Positions 26,201 to 34,948 of a DNA stretch of 64,000 bases are shown in pieces. The position numbers and the translations under genes are program-made. The notes beneath the pieces are model-generated. The model was given only the letters and a program-made list of their open reading frames with translations. It was not told the DNA's origin and searched no databases. The stretch's first letter is position 1. Each line of letters begins with the position of its first letter. Source of the DNA: DASUPK01 sp963695805 (GTDB taxonomy: Bacteria; Actinomycetota; Thermoleophilia; Solirubrobacterales; 70-9); contig CAVOHV010000005.1 in the NCBI GenBank assembly GCA_963695805.1, positions 124,001-188,000 on the forward strand, written 5' to 3'.

Positions 26201-26824
26201 GGCACCTTCCTCTCCTCGCATCCGCTCGCCGAGGTCAGGGAGGCGCTCCGGCCGCGGGTGGACTGCTCACTCTCCACGCTCGCTGACATGCCCGACGCAT
26301 CCTGGGTGACGGTCGGCGGGATCATCACCGAGTTCAAGCGGCACAAGTCGAAGAACGGCTCGCTGATGTCGTTCGCGACCCTCGACGACGTCGAGGGTCA
26401 GGTCGAGATGCTGGTAATGGGTAAGGCGTATGAGGCCTCCCAGGAATTCCTCGCCGCCGATGCGATCGTGATCGTGCGTGGCCGCATCGACCACAAGGGG
26501 CGGGGCGACACCAAGCTGGTCGCTCAGGAGGTCGAGCTCTTCGAGCCGACCGAGGACGAGGTCTCCAAGGCGAGAGCGGCGAGGGAGAGGGACAGCGGCC
26601 CGCTGCGGCTGCACATCGACGCCTCTGGGTTCGGCGTCTCGGTGCTCGAGGAGCTGAAGACCATCCTCAGCCACTTCCCAGGGGACTCGGAGGTCCTCCT
26701 GGTGATGAAGACCCGCGACGGTATGCGTGAGCTGCGGTTCGGGCGCGACTACCGCGTCCGTCGCTCGGCTGCCCTCGACGCCGAGATCGACACCCTGCTC
26801 GGCGGAGCCGCCCGGGCGGCTTAG
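23294..26824 (+). CDS. dnaE: DNA polymerase III alpha subunit
   Basis: The replicative polymerase, 1176 residues, DnaE1 type. GTG 23294 gives MSAGAVHLHVHSEYSLLDG, the PHP domain start. Catalytic aspartates are in MPDIDIDF; GPGRGSAAGS, VYRPGAM-like ALYRPGAMRYIP and NRSHAACYALISYRTAWL mark the palm and fingers. After the polymerase core come a helix-hairpin-helix region and an OB fold (WVTVGGIITEFKRH). A low-complexity linker of alternating Gly-Asn (encoded near 24901-24925) sits in the middle. The PHP histidines appear intact, so proofreading may reside there, as proposed for other actinobacteria. Confidence 0.97.
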   Translation: MSAGAVHLHVHSEYSLLDGACKIDALASRAAELEMPALGLTDHGVMNGSVEHYKACVDVGVKPIIGLEAYLVDDRNLTPTQPRYERNHLTLLASNDAGFRNLVKLSSAGFLEGFSRGKANVDMELLSAHSEGVIALTGCLQSRFCRRLVEDRPADARTHIDDLVQAFGPDQVYFEVQRNGIAEQEKANEGIVRTAKELGRPLVATADVHYLRREDYDSHAALLCVQTKSTIEQPKLRFDTNEFYLKSSDEMAESFSDMPGAVATTLEIGERCEVEIKLGQLLLPRFPTPEGVDPGEMLRELATEGLRSRYGDPIPADARERLAFELGVIDEMGFESYFLIVWDFVKYAKENGIAVGPGRGSAAGSIVAYALEITDLDPLANGLLFERFLNPGRKSMPDIDIDFSVRGRERVIRYVADKYGRECVAQIITFGTMAPRAAIRDAARVLGYDYVAGDRLAKQIPEPIFGRSPSFEECLKPGEELKRTYDSDPDARKILDTAQGLEGIVRNNSIHAAAVVIADRPLQEIVPLQLAEDRGAGNGNGNGNGAPNGKSERAYKTVTQYSMGPIEEIGLLKMDFLGLRNLDVIEDAVAIIERSRGEKIDIKDIPLDDPNTYEMLRRGESIGVFQFESEGMQDALKTVKPTEFQDLVALNALYRPGAMRYIPDYARGKRDPDAIRYPDPRLRPISETTYGCVIYQEQLMEIAKQMAGFSPAEADDLRKAVGKKKRDLMATMKEKFIEGMAASNTDRKVAKDLWSLMEAAADYSFNRSHAACYALISYRTAWLRANYPAEYMAALISTVMSTKDKVPFFVNRCAEMGIEVLPPDVNTSDHGFVVSGNRIRFGLDAVKNVGHIAVQSILDARSKDGNFPSLWDFCERVDSRTVNKRAVECLVKCGAFDSTAASRKGLLEALPAAIAFGQKAQEDSRLGQSSIFDLGGGAEESGPSRHHHAPIRAEEFDQRELLRLEKETLGTFLSSHPLAEVREALRPRVDCSLSTLADMPDASWVTVGGIITEFKRHKSKNGSLMSFATLDDVEGQVEMLVMGKAYEASQEFLAADAIVIVRGRIDHKGRGDTKLVAQEVELFEPTEDEVSKARAARERDSGPLRLHIDASGFGVSVLEELKTILSHFPGDSEVLLVMKTRDGMRELRFGRDYRVRRSAALDAEIDTLLGGAARAA

Positions 26825-26852
26825 AATCAGGATCCCGTCGGTGACGGGTCTC

Positions 26853-29111
26853 ATGGGGAGCGGGAGTCATCAAAGGCGTTCCGGCAACGGCCCGGAGAGC
26901 TTCCAGGCCGAGAGTTGGACGACGCGGCAGCTGGCCGAGTTTCTCTCGGTCGTCTCCTCGTTCACCGACGAGCGGGACGCCCTCCAGGGCTGCGTCGAGC
27001 GCGCCGCCGCCGCGATCGGGACCGAGGTGGCCGTCCTCATCCGCGAGGGGAAGGTCGCGGCTTCAGTCGGCTTCCCGCCGGGTTCCGAGCCGGTCGCCGA
27101 CCTGGTCGAGGCCTCCGGCGATCTCCGATTCGAGCGCGAGCTCGGGGACCTCGGGGTCTGCACCGGGATCTGCTCGCTGGTCGGCGAGGAAGGCACCCTT
27201 CTGGTCGCGCGGACCGGCGGCCGGGACTTCAGCAAGGAGGAGCTGGATCTGCTCCGCGGGATGGGCCGTGTCCTCGCCCTCGCGCTGCGGAGCATCCGCC
27301 TGATCGTCGAGCTTCGGGAGCGCCAGACCCTGCTCGAGCGGCTCACCTTGCTGCAGCGCTCGATCGCCAGCCGCGCCGACATCGAGGAGGTGCTCGATGC
27401 GATCGTCACGGGCGCCAGCGAGCTTCTCGGCGACGAACTGGTCGATCTGAGTTTGATCGACCCAGAGGATCCGACCGTGCTCGAGGTCGTGGCGTCGGTG
27501 GGCTATCCGGCTGAGCTGCTGGATCAGATACGCCGGACTCCGATCCAGGTCGGCATCGCCGGTCACGCGGTGACCGAACGGCGGCCGATCGTGGTCGAGG
27601 ACTACGGTGCGGATCCCCGCCGGATACCGGATGTCGTGGGCGGCGGCCTTCGAGCCGTGATCTCCGCGCCCGTCTATCAGCGTGGCGAGCTGGTCGGCGC
27701 ACTCTCGCTTGGGACGCGCCGCGCGGGCCGGCGATACAGCGAAATCGAGCGCGAGGCCGTCCTCGCCTTCGCGGAGCATGCCGGCCTCGCGCTGAACGAC
27801 GCGAAGGCGGCCGAGGAGGCGGCGCACCAGGCCTTCCACGATCCGCTCACGGGTCTCGCGAACCGTGCCCTGTTCGTCGACCGCCTCGCGCAGGCTCGGA
27901 CCCGCGCTGCCGCCGCGGGCGATGTCGTGGGTGTCCTGTTCGCCGATCTTGACGGCTTCAAGACGGTGAACGACAGCCTCGGGCACGCAGCCGGCGACCA
28001 GTTGCTGATCATCGTCGGGCAGAGGCTCGCCTCGGTGGTGGGACCGACTGACACGGTCGCGAGGTTCGGCGGGGACGAGTTCGCAATCCTCGTCGAGGAC
28101 GTCCGCCAGCCGATCGAGCTCGCGCGGATGGCGCGCCTCGCCCTCGACGGACTGGAGCGGGTGATCGAGGTCGAGGGCCGTAAGGTGTTCATCAGCGGCA
28201 GCATCGGGATCGCGGTCGGACTGGAGGAGCCCGATGATCTGCTCCGCAACGCCGACCTGGCGATGTACGAGGCGAAGGGGCAGGGCAAGGGCCGCTACGA
28301 GATCTTCCAGCGCCACATGCACGAGGCGCTCGCGCAGCGTCTCGAGCTCGAGCTGGATTTGAAGGGGGCGGCCGATAGCGACCAGTTCGTCCTCCAGTTT
28401 CAGCCCATCGTCGAGATGGAGTCGGCGACGGTGATCGGGGTGGAGGCGTTGATTCGCTGGATGCACCCCTCGCAGGGACTCATCCTTCCCGACCGGTTCA
28501 TCCCGATCGCCGAGGAGAGCGGCCAGATCCATGCCCTCGGGCGCTGGGTGCTCTGGGAGGCCTGCCGGCGGGTGGTCGAGTGGGAGGAAACCCACGGCAG
28601 GCTCGGCCTGAACGTCAACATCTCGGGCGCGCAGTTGCGGCAGGCAAGCCTCGTTCGGGAGGTCGCCGAGATCCTCGAGGCCACCGGACTGGAGCCCGGC
28701 CGCCTCACCCTGGAGATCACCGAGTCGGTCCTGATGGAGGTCAGCAGCAGCAATACGGAACGGCTCGACGCGCTGAAGAAACTGGGGGTGCAGCTAGCGG
28801 TCGACGACTTCGGCACCGGGTACTCATCGCTGCAATACCTGAAGCGCTTCCCGTTCGACTGGCTGAAGATCGCGAAGCCGTTCGTCGACGGCGTCGACGG
28901 CTCGGATGCGCAGGCCCGGATCGCGCGAGCCATCATCGACCTCTCCCACAGCCTCGAGATCGAGGTGATCGCGGAGGGGATCGAATCGAAGCGGCAGGCC
29001 ACCGTGCTCGGCGAGATCGGCTGCCTGAACGGCCAGGGCTTCCACTACTCGCCGCCCCTTCCGGCCGAGGAGATCTCGGCCTATCTGGCCGCCGGGGCGG
29101 CCGCTCGCTAG
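26853..29111 (+). CDS. GAF-GAF-GGDEF-EAL c-di-GMP protein
   Basis: A cytoplasmic signalling protein of about 752 residues from ATG 26853 (GTG 26841 is an in-frame alternative). Two GAF-like sensor domains (about 20-155, 170-325) precede a GGDEF domain with RFGGDEF and an EAL domain with VEALIRW, NVNISGAQL, DDFGTGYSSL and AEGIES. Both catalytic motifs look intact, so it could make and break c-di-GMP. The RxxD inhibitory site expected five residues ahead of GGDEF is replaced by GPTD, so product inhibition is probably absent. No membrane segment. It follows dnaE closely, but a shared transcript is uncertain. Confidence 0.93.
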   Translation: MGSGSHQRRSGNGPESFQAESWTTRQLAEFLSVVSSFTDERDALQGCVERAAAAIGTEVAVLIREGKVAASVGFPPGSEPVADLVEASGDLRFERELGDLGVCTGICSLVGEEGTLLVARTGGRDFSKEELDLLRGMGRVLALALRSIRLIVELRERQTLLERLTLLQRSIASRADIEEVLDAIVTGASELLGDELVDLSLIDPEDPTVLEVVASVGYPAELLDQIRRTPIQVGIAGHAVTERRPIVVEDYGADPRRIPDVVGGGLRAVISAPVYQRGELVGALSLGTRRAGRRYSEIEREAVLAFAEHAGLALNDAKAAEEAAHQAFHDPLTGLANRALFVDRLAQARTRAAAAGDVVGVLFADLDGFKTVNDSLGHAAGDQLLIIVGQRLASVVGPTDTVARFGGDEFAILVEDVRQPIELARMARLALDGLERVIEVEGRKVFISGSIGIAVGLEEPDDLLRNADLAMYEAKGQGKGRYEIFQRHMHEALAQRLELELDLKGAADSDQFVLQFQPIVEMESATVIGVEALIRWMHPSQGLILPDRFIPIAEESGQIHALGRWVLWEACRRVVEWEETHGRLGLNVNISGAQLRQASLVREVAEILEATGLEPGRLTLEITESVLMEVSSSNTERLDALKKLGVQLAVDDFGTGYSSLQYLKRFPFDWLKIAKPFVDGVDGSDAQARIARAIIDLSHSLEIEVIAEGIESKRQATVLGEIGCLNGQGFHYSPPLPAEEISAYLAAGAAAR

Positions 29112-29195
29112 CAGATCGCCCCCCGTTTGCGCAAGGGTTGGAGGCCTCGGAACTTTTCCATCCGTCCGTCGACGGGTCCTAGACTTTGATCCCTC

Positions 29196-29600
29196 GTGTC
29201 AGGGCAGACCCAGCAACAGCGCAGCGCCGCGGGCGAGTGCCGCCAGTGCAGTTCGTTCTGCGACAAGCTCGTGAACCCCGCGGGCTGCCTGGAGATGGGG
29301 TGCAAGTTCCTCTACACCTACGAGGACGCTCGCACCGGGGGTCGCTACATGGGCTGCATGAACAAGGTCTTCAGTGCCGAGATCGACTTCGACATGTTCC
29401 TGCTGGCCGAGCGGACTCGGGAGGGCTTCGGTGGGATCAAGATGACCGGCGATCCGCTGCCGCACTGCCAGTTCAACGTCGAGCGCGCCTACGAGGGAGA
29501 CGGGCCGGCCTACGAGTGCGTCAACCGGCGCTTCTTCGATGCACCTGACGAGCATCCGGACTCGATTCGGGCGTTCGACCTGCGCAACACGCTGAGCTGA
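29196..29600 (+). CDS. Conserved cysteine-rich protein of unknown function
   Basis: A 134-residue protein from GTG 29196. Seven cysteines lie between about residues 15 and 55 (CRQCSSFC, CLEMGC, GCMNK), with two more further on (PHCQF, YECVN). Spacing suggests a metal or disulfide-rich N-terminal module. No signal peptide. Family not named; the aromatic/acidic C-terminal half looks globular. Confidence 0.7.
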   Translation: MSGQTQQQRSAAGECRQCSSFCDKLVNPAGCLEMGCKFLYTYEDARTGGRYMGCMNKVFSAEIDFDMFLLAERTREGFGGIKMTGDPLPHCQFNVERAYEGDGPAYECVNRRFFDAPDEHPDSIRAFDLRNTLS

Positions 29601-29604
29601 GCGG

Positions 29605-30045
29605 TCAGTCGAGCAGCTCCTCGAGCTTCTCGAAGCTGTCGTTCCACCCGCCATCGTGCAGGCTCAGCCGCGCCTCCGTGGCGAACTCACCCTGGGTGAG
29701 CTCGACCCCGGTCCTGCCCCGGTCGTCGCGGAGGGTGAGCGTAACCACCGTTTCTCGGTCTTCGGGATCGGGGGGATCCCAGCGGAACGTGTAGGCGAGT
29801 TGGCTGTGCAGATCGACCTCGCGGACCTCGCCTTCGAGATGGAAGGTCTCGCCCCCGGGCGGCTGCATCTCGATGCGATAGCTCGCCCCGACCCTCGGTT
29901 CGAACTCAACGCTCGGAACGGTGAACCCCTGCGGCCCCCACCACAAAGCGAGCTCGTCGGGATCCGTCATCGCCCTCCAGACCGCCGCGCGCGAGGCTGG
30001 CAGGACGCGAGTCATCCGCAGCCACAGCCCATCGCTTGCGCTCAT
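29605..30045 (-). CDS. SRPBCC/AHSA1-family protein
   Basis: A 146-residue START-like ligand-binding fold. Signatures: RVLPASRAAVWRAMTDPDELALWWGP at the N-terminus, the central strand pattern TFHLEGEVREVD, and WNDSFEKLEELL at the end. Proteins of this group are often of unknown ligand. Convergent with the preceding gene, which ends 4 bases away. Confidence 0.9.
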   Translation of the reverse strand: MSASDGLWLRMTRVLPASRAAVWRAMTDPDELALWWGPQGFTVPSVEFEPRVGASYRIEMQPPGGETFHLEGEVREVDLHSQLAYTFRWDPPDPEDRETVVTLTLRDDRGRTGVELTQGEFATEARLSLHDGGWNDSFEKLEELLD

Positions 30046-30101
30046 CTCACCTCCGGGGAAGTCGACGCATCGTAGGCCCGTTATCGCTATCAGTGCAGTG
30101 A

Positions 30102-30881
30102 ATGCACGGGACCCTTCGCAAGCTGGTCGCGATCTGGGTGGCCGGGACGGCTGCGGGAATCGCGCTGATCGGCTGCGGCGGGGCGTCCGCTGCCGCGCCA
30201 GAGCAGGTGGCCGATCAGCTCAAGCAGAACGACGCGGCCCTCCGGCAGGCGATCGACAACTGGCGTTCCGCCGGCGACCCACCGGCGGGCCCGCCCCCCG
30301 CAGACGTCGTGGACGAGTCGGCCGAGCTCCAGGATCAGGTCGCCCGGCTTGGAGATCATCCGAATCTCGCCTCGCGCGTGATCCCGCTGGTGGACGGCTC
30401 GCTGCGCGGCGAGATCGCGCGTCTCTATGCCGCGCGGCGCTTCCTGCTGCGGCTGTCCGCGGGCTCCAAGCACAAGAAGCTCAAGCTCGGCCAGCGACCG
30501 CCCATCGCCGACCTCGTGGCGTTCTACGACGAGGCCGAGCGCCGCTTCGGTATCGGCGCAAACTACCTCGCCGCGATCCACCTGGTCGAGACCAAGTTCG
30601 GGCGCGTGGTCAGCAACAGCGTGGCCGGGGCGCAGGGCCCGATGCAGTTCATCCCCTCGACCTGGGAGATCTACGGGCAGGGCGGGAGCATCCGCGATCC
30701 GCACGACGCGATCCTGGCCGCTGCCCGCCTCCTGAGGGCGAACGGCGCGTCCCGCCGCTACGGGCCCGCTCTGCGCGCGTACAACCCGTCCGGGCTCTAC
30801 GTCGCGGCCGTCACGCAGTACGCCCGCCTCATCGACCGCGACCCCTACGCCCTCTACTTCCTCTACACCTGGGAGCCGTAG
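30102..30881 (+). CDS. Lipoprotein lytic transglycosylase
   Basis: A 259-residue exported enzyme. The N-terminal hydrophobic segment ends in a lipobox LIGC (Cys about residue 25), followed by a Pro/Ala-rich linker. The C-terminal SLT-type domain (about 135-255) shows AIHLVETKFGRVVSNSVAGAQGPMQFIPSTWEIYG, with Glu of VETKFG as the likely catalytic acid, and later YNPSGLYVAAV. It would cut glycan strands at the outer face of the membrane. A small minus-strand gene overlaps its last 19 bases. Confidence 0.9.
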   Translation: MHGTLRKLVAIWVAGTAAGIALIGCGGASAAAPEQVADQLKQNDAALRQAIDNWRSAGDPPAGPPPADVVDESAELQDQVARLGDHPNLASRVIPLVDGSLRGEIARLYAARRFLLRLSAGSKHKKLKLGQRPPIADLVAFYDEAERRFGIGANYLAAIHLVETKFGRVVSNSVAGAQGPMQFIPSTWEIYGQGGSIRDPHDAILAAARLLRANGASRRYGPALRAYNPSGLYVAAVTQYARLIDRDPYALYFLYTWEP

Positions 30882-31012
30882 GCCCAGCCGGCGAGGATGC
30901 CGAGTAGGAGCCCACCCTCGGGTGCCAGAGGAATATCGGTGACCACGCTGACCAGGATGCCGAGCACGAGTCCAATGGCAGCGCCAATCCCAATTGCCGC
31001 TCCGGTGCTCAA
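30863..31012 (-). CDS. Small glycine-rich membrane protein (49 aa), TTG start
   Basis: A frame from TTG 31012 to TAG at 30863 encodes two hydrophobic segments (AAIGIGAAIGLVLGILVSVV and GGLLLGILAGWAYG) joined by TDIPLAPE. AGGG lies 8 bases upstream, and it begins 18 bases after the stop of the ASCH protein on the same strand. It overlaps the end of the transglycosylase. Composition supports it, but the start codon is weak. Confidence 0.4.
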   Translation of the reverse strand: MSTGAAIGIGAAIGLVLGILVSVVTDIPLAPEGGLLLGILAGWAYGSQV

Positions 31013-31030
31013 GGCGGCAACCCTATAGGC

Positions 31031-31594
31031 CTATCCGCGCAGGTAGGCCCGGCCCCGCGGCGAGAGCCGGTAGCCGATTGGCAGGCTCTCGGTCAGCCCG
31101 AGCTCCTTGAGCTTGCGCACGTCGCGCTTGAAAGGAGCCTTCTCCCTCCCGAGGGAGGCAGCGAGATCGGCGGCAAGCGTCTCCGGGCGATCGCGGATCA
31201 GCTCGAGAATTCGTTGCGTCCACGGTTCGCCTCGCGCGCGATCCATGCGTCCGAGCCGGGCTTCCAGGTCGGCGCGCTCGGATCTCGTCATCGGGGCCCG
31301 CGCGCGGAGTTCGACACGGGGATCGTCCCCTATGCGGTGTAATCGAATCCGAAAGAGGCGGCCCTCCGGACGGAGGCTCTCGATCAGCTCCTGCCGGCTG
31401 GAGAACCCGGCACGGCGGGCCTGCTTCCGGTCGATCTGCCGCTGGCCGATGGGTTCGACTGCGTCGATGCCGAGCAGCCCAGCGCTGGTGTGCAGGGTGC
31501 CCCCGGTCCTGACGGTCGGGCGCTTCCAGCGCCGGAAGGCAAGGTCGATCTCGCCGGCCGCGATTCCGTCCAGGGTCCGGCGGTTGAGGAGCAT
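31031..31594 (-). CDS. ASCH-like / winged-helix protein
   Basis: A 187-residue protein. The N-terminal part (about 1-105, IDLAFRRWKRPTVRTGGTLHT and GLLGIDAVEPI) resembles ASCH/PUA-like RNA-binding domains. The C-terminal part (about 118-185) is a helical wing-like segment ending PIGYRLSPRGRAYL, as in winged-helix proteins. A role in RNA binding or RNA-linked regulation is inference. Its ATG overlaps the nfo stop (TGATG), so the two are translated from one message. Confidence 0.75.
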   Translation of the reverse strand: MLLNRRTLDGIAAGEIDLAFRRWKRPTVRTGGTLHTSAGLLGIDAVEPIGQRQIDRKQARRAGFSSRQELIESLRPEGRLFRIRLHRIGDDPRVELRARAPMTRSERADLEARLGRMDRARGEPWTQRILELIRDRPETLAADLAASLGREKAPFKRDVRKLKELGLTESLPIGYRLSPRGRAYLRG

Positions 31595-32454
31595 CAGTTG
31601 CGGTTCCGGACCGCCTCGCGGTGCAGGCGCCGGACGATCTGGATGTCTTTGCGAACAGGCGCCTTGCCGTCGACTCCAGGGCCCTCCAGCACGGCCGGAA
31701 GTCCCTGCAGGCGCGGCTCACCGAGGAAGGCGCGCATACCGCTGCGTCCGATCTCGCCGTTGGGGATCGGAGCGTGCCGGTCACGGTTCGAGCCACGCGG
31801 GTCGCGCGAGTCGTTGACGTGGAGGAGCTTGAGCTGATCGAGGCCGACCTTGGCGTCGATCTCGTCGACCAGGTCCTTCATGCCATCGGGGGTGCCCACG
31901 TCGTAACCGGTCGCCCACAGGTGGCAGGAGTCGATGCAGAGCCCCAGCCGCTTGGGGCCACCCGTCTTCTCGATCAGCTCGGCCGTCTCGTCGAAGTCAC
32001 GGCCGAGGAGCTGAGGGGACCCCGCCGTGTTCTCGTAGAGGATCCGGCAGTGCTCCGTCTCGGCCAGCGCCTCCTTGATCAGCCTCACCGCGCGCTTCCG
32101 GGCGTTCGTGCGGGTGTCGTCCTTCAGTGCCCCCGGATGGACGACGACGCCCATGGCCCCGATGCCGTCCCCGACGCGTAGCGCGTGGGTTAGGGAGGCG
32201 AGGGACTTCTCGCGCATCTCCCGATCCTTGGTCGCCGGGTTGATCAGGTAGATCGCATGGATTGCGACGACCTCGACCTTCGAGGCGGCCATCGCCTCCC
32301 GGAAAGCGGCGAAGTCGTCGTCCGAGTAGCGGGTGGGCCTCCACATCCGGGGGCTCTGGTTGAAGATCTGGATCGATTCGCAGCGGAGATCCTCGGCGCG
32401 CTCGATGGCCCGGACCAGCCCACCCCCTGTGGAAACATGGGCGCCGATCAACAT
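31594..32454 (-). CDS. nfo: Endonuclease IV (AP endonuclease)
   Basis: A 286-residue TIM-barrel enzyme that cuts DNA at abasic sites. Start ATG 32454 (MLIGAHVSTGGGL) is canonical for the family. Zinc-ligand segments are present: SIQIFNQSP, VVVHPGALKDD, LYENTAGSPQLLG, LGLCIDSCHLWATGYD and LLHVNDSRDPRGSNRDRHAPIPNGEIG. Its start codon shares CATG with the divergent gltX start, so each promoter must lie within the other's coding region. Confidence 0.96.
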   Translation of the reverse strand: MLIGAHVSTGGGLVRAIERAEDLRCESIQIFNQSPRMWRPTRYSDDDFAAFREAMAASKVEVVAIHAIYLINPATKDREMREKSLASLTHALRVGDGIGAMGVVVHPGALKDDTRTNARKRAVRLIKEALAETEHCRILYENTAGSPQLLGRDFDETAELIEKTGGPKRLGLCIDSCHLWATGYDVGTPDGMKDLVDEIDAKVGLDQLKLLHVNDSRDPRGSNRDRHAPIPNGEIGRSGMRAFLGEPRLQGLPAVLEGPGVDGKAPVRKDIQIVRRLHREAVRNRN

Positions 32455-33844
32455 GGTGAGCTCAGATCCATCGGTTCGCGTCCGCTTCGCCCCGTCACCG
32501 ACGGGCCCCCTGCACATCGGGGGAGCGAGGACGGCACTGTACAACTGGCTCTTCGCGCGGGGACGCGGGGGAGAGATGGTCCTGCGGATCGAGGACACCG
32601 ACCGCGAGCGCTCCACTCCGAAGAACGTCGAGCAGATCCTCGAGGCCCTGCGTTGGCTGGAGCTCGACTGGGACGAGGGGCCGGTCAGCCAGCACGAGCG
32701 GGCGGATCGTCACCGGGAGGCGCTCGAGCGGCTGCTCGAGTCGGGCGCGGCCTACCGCGACCCGGCGACCGGTGACGATGTCGCGGCCTGGAAGAAGGAG
32801 CGGGGCAACCACGGCTATCGCGGGGAGCCCTCGAAGGACCCAAGCGCCGCCGTCCGCCTGCACGTCCCGGATGAGGGGGACACCGTTGTGGCGGATGAGA
32901 TCCGCGGCGAGGTCCGCTTCCCGAACGATTCCCAGGACGACTTCGTCATCGCGAGGCGCGACGGCTCGGTTCTCTACAACTTCGCGGTCGCAGTCGACGA
33001 CGCGGACATGGCGATCACCCACGTGATCCGCGGCGACGATCACCTCTCCAACACCCCCAAGCAGCTGTTGGTGATGGAGGCGCTCGGCGTCACGCCGCCG
33101 CGCTATGCGCACCTGCCGTTGCTCAACGGGCCGGACGGCAAGAAGCTCTCCAAGCGCCACGGAGCGGACAGCGTGCAGGAGCTGCGCGACGCCGGCTATC
33201 TCCCGGCCGCAGTGCGCAACTACATCGCCCTGCTCGGCTGGGGCACGCAAGACGACACGACCATCCTGAGTACCGAGGAGCTGATCGAGCGCTTCGATCT
33301 CTCCGGTGTGGGCCGCTCGAGCGCGATCTTCGACGAGCAGAAGCTGCGCTGGCTGAACGGCCGCTACATGCGGGAGATGGATCTCGACGCCTACACGGAC
33401 GCGGTGGCGCGCCATGTGGGGCGGGAGCCCGACGATCGCCTCCGGGCCGCCTGCGCGATCGCGCAGGAGAAGGCGCAGACCCTGGCGGAGGTCTGGCCGC
33501 TGATCGGGTTCCTCTTCGACGAGCCTGAGACCGACGAGAAGGCGTGGCGGAAGGTGATGAAGGACGGGGCACTGCCGCTGCTCACCGAGGCGCTCGAGGC
33601 GCTGCGCGGAGCCAGCTCATTCGAGCCCGAGGAGCTCGAAACCGCCCTCGGGCGGATCCTCGCCGAGCGCGACGTGAAGCCGGGAAAGCTCTATCAGCCG
33701 ATTCGGGTCGCGATCACGGGGACGTCGGTATCCCCGGGGATCTTCGAATCGCTTGCAGTATTAGGGAAGGAGCGCTCACTTGAGCGGATTGAGCGGGCTG
33801 TCGGGCGGCTTTCTACGGAGGTCGCCGATGGAAACCGTTCGTAA
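32453..33844 (+). CDS. gltX: Glutamate-tRNA ligase
   Basis: A 463-residue class I enzyme. VRVRFAPSPTGPLHIGG holds the HIGH-type motif and KLSKRHG the KMSKS-type motif; LRIEDTDRERS and VIRGDDHLSNTPKQ are also typical. ATG 32453 is used; GTG 32456 is possible. Whether it charges only tRNA-Glu or also tRNA-Gln cannot be read here, as no gatCAB genes are in the window. Upstream sequence is the nfo gene on the other strand, so its promoter lies there. Confidence 0.96.
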   Translation: MVSSDPSVRVRFAPSPTGPLHIGGARTALYNWLFARGRGGEMVLRIEDTDRERSTPKNVEQILEALRWLELDWDEGPVSQHERADRHREALERLLESGAAYRDPATGDDVAAWKKERGNHGYRGEPSKDPSAAVRLHVPDEGDTVVADEIRGEVRFPNDSQDDFVIARRDGSVLYNFAVAVDDADMAITHVIRGDDHLSNTPKQLLVMEALGVTPPRYAHLPLLNGPDGKKLSKRHGADSVQELRDAGYLPAAVRNYIALLGWGTQDDTTILSTEELIERFDLSGVGRSSAIFDEQKLRWLNGRYMREMDLDAYTDAVARHVGREPDDRLRAACAIAQEKAQTLAEVWPLIGFLFDEPETDEKAWRKVMKDGALPLLTEALEALRGASSFEPEELETALGRILAERDVKPGKLYQPIRVAITGTSVSPGIFESLAVLGKERSLERIERAVGRLSTEVADGNRS

Positions 33845-33892
33845 TCAACACATGGGCTAAACAATCGGCCAGGCAGTGCCGATGAGACTTCC

Positions 33893-34948
33893 ATGGCAAC
33901 GACGGCCGCGACCACACGTGGCGTCCAGAACGGCACTCGAGGTGAGGGCCGCGGACGCGTCCTGGCGGCGGCGTTTGATGAGGCCGAGCGCCAGCCGGCT
34001 CTCCAGGAGGGCCGCGATCAGGCGCTCGAGCAGGTGAATCGCGGGGCGCCTCCGCACGAGGTCGCGAGCGTGATCGAGTCCGACGTCGGCCTCACCTGTG
34101 CGATCGTCCGCGCGGCCGGCCAGCTGCAGGGCGGCGGACGCATTCGCAGCGTCGCCGACGGAGTCGAGCGCCTCGGCCCCGGTGCGGTTGAGGCGATTCT
34201 GCGCTCATCTCCCGCCTACGACATCTTCAACGGCGACGGCCGGCTCGCGCTGGCCCCCGATCGCTTCCGCCTGCACGCCCTCGACGTGCAGCGGGCCGCC
34301 GACCGGATCGCCGAGCTCAGCGGGATCGGGGACCGTGACGAGGTCGCCCTCGCTGCGATCCTCCACGACATCGGCAGGCCGGTGCTGGCACGCCTCCATC
34401 CGGGTTACGCCGAGCGGTTCGACCGCCGCGGCGCGACCCCGGACGAGCGGATCGCCCAGGAGCGTCGCCAGCTTGGAATCGATCACGCCCTGGTCGGCGG
34501 CGTGCTCACCCGGCGCTGGGGCCTTCACGCGCGCATCGCCGAGTCCATCGAGCGCCACCACACGCCCCAGGCCGAGGGCGTGGCCGCGGTGCTGCGCTTC
34601 GCCGACATGGTTGCCGCCCATCTCGAGGACTGCCCTGTCTCGACCCATGACCTGGTCGAGTCCGCCGAGCACTGCGGTCTCGACGAGTCGGCGGTGCGGA
34701 TGGTCCTCTACGAGCTTCCCCAGGGCAAGGGCTCACGCCGCCGTGCGACCGGCCCGTGCCCGCTGTCCTCGAGGGAGCTGGACGTCCTCCGGCGCCTCGC
34801 CGAGGGCAAGGTCTACAAGCAGATCGCCGCGGAGCTTGATCTGTCCGCGAGCACCGTTCGGAGCCACCTGCACAACGTGTACGGAAAGCTCGGCGCGCTG
34901 GACCGTGCTCAGGCGGTCCTCATGGCGACCGAGCAGGGCTGGATCTAA
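33893..34948 (+). CDS. HD/HDOD-domain protein with LuxR-type DNA-binding domain
   Basis: A 351-residue regulator. The first part (about 45-115) resembles the helical HDOD start; the HD motif LHDIGRPVL and a later HALVGGVLTRRWG and IERHHTPQ follow (about 150-235). The C-terminal 65 residues are a LuxR/GerE helix-turn-helix: LSSRELDVLRRLAEGKVYKQIAAELDLSASTVRSHLHNVYGKL. HD domains of this group bind or hydrolyse nucleotides; the exact substrate is unknown. It overlaps the convergent VanZ gene by 29 bases. Confidence 0.88.
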   Translation: MATTAATTRGVQNGTRGEGRGRVLAAAFDEAERQPALQEGRDQALEQVNRGAPPHEVASVIESDVGLTCAIVRAAGQLQGGGRIRSVADGVERLGPGAVEAILRSSPAYDIFNGDGRLALAPDRFRLHALDVQRAADRIAELSGIGDRDEVALAAILHDIGRPVLARLHPGYAERFDRRGATPDERIAQERRQLGIDHALVGGVLTRRWGLHARIAESIERHHTPQAEGVAAVLRFADMVAAHLEDCPVSTHDLVESAEHCGLDESAVRMVLYELPQGKGSRRRATGPCPLSSRELDVLRRLAEGKVYKQIAAELDLSASTVRSHLHNVYGKLGALDRAQAVLMATEQGWI

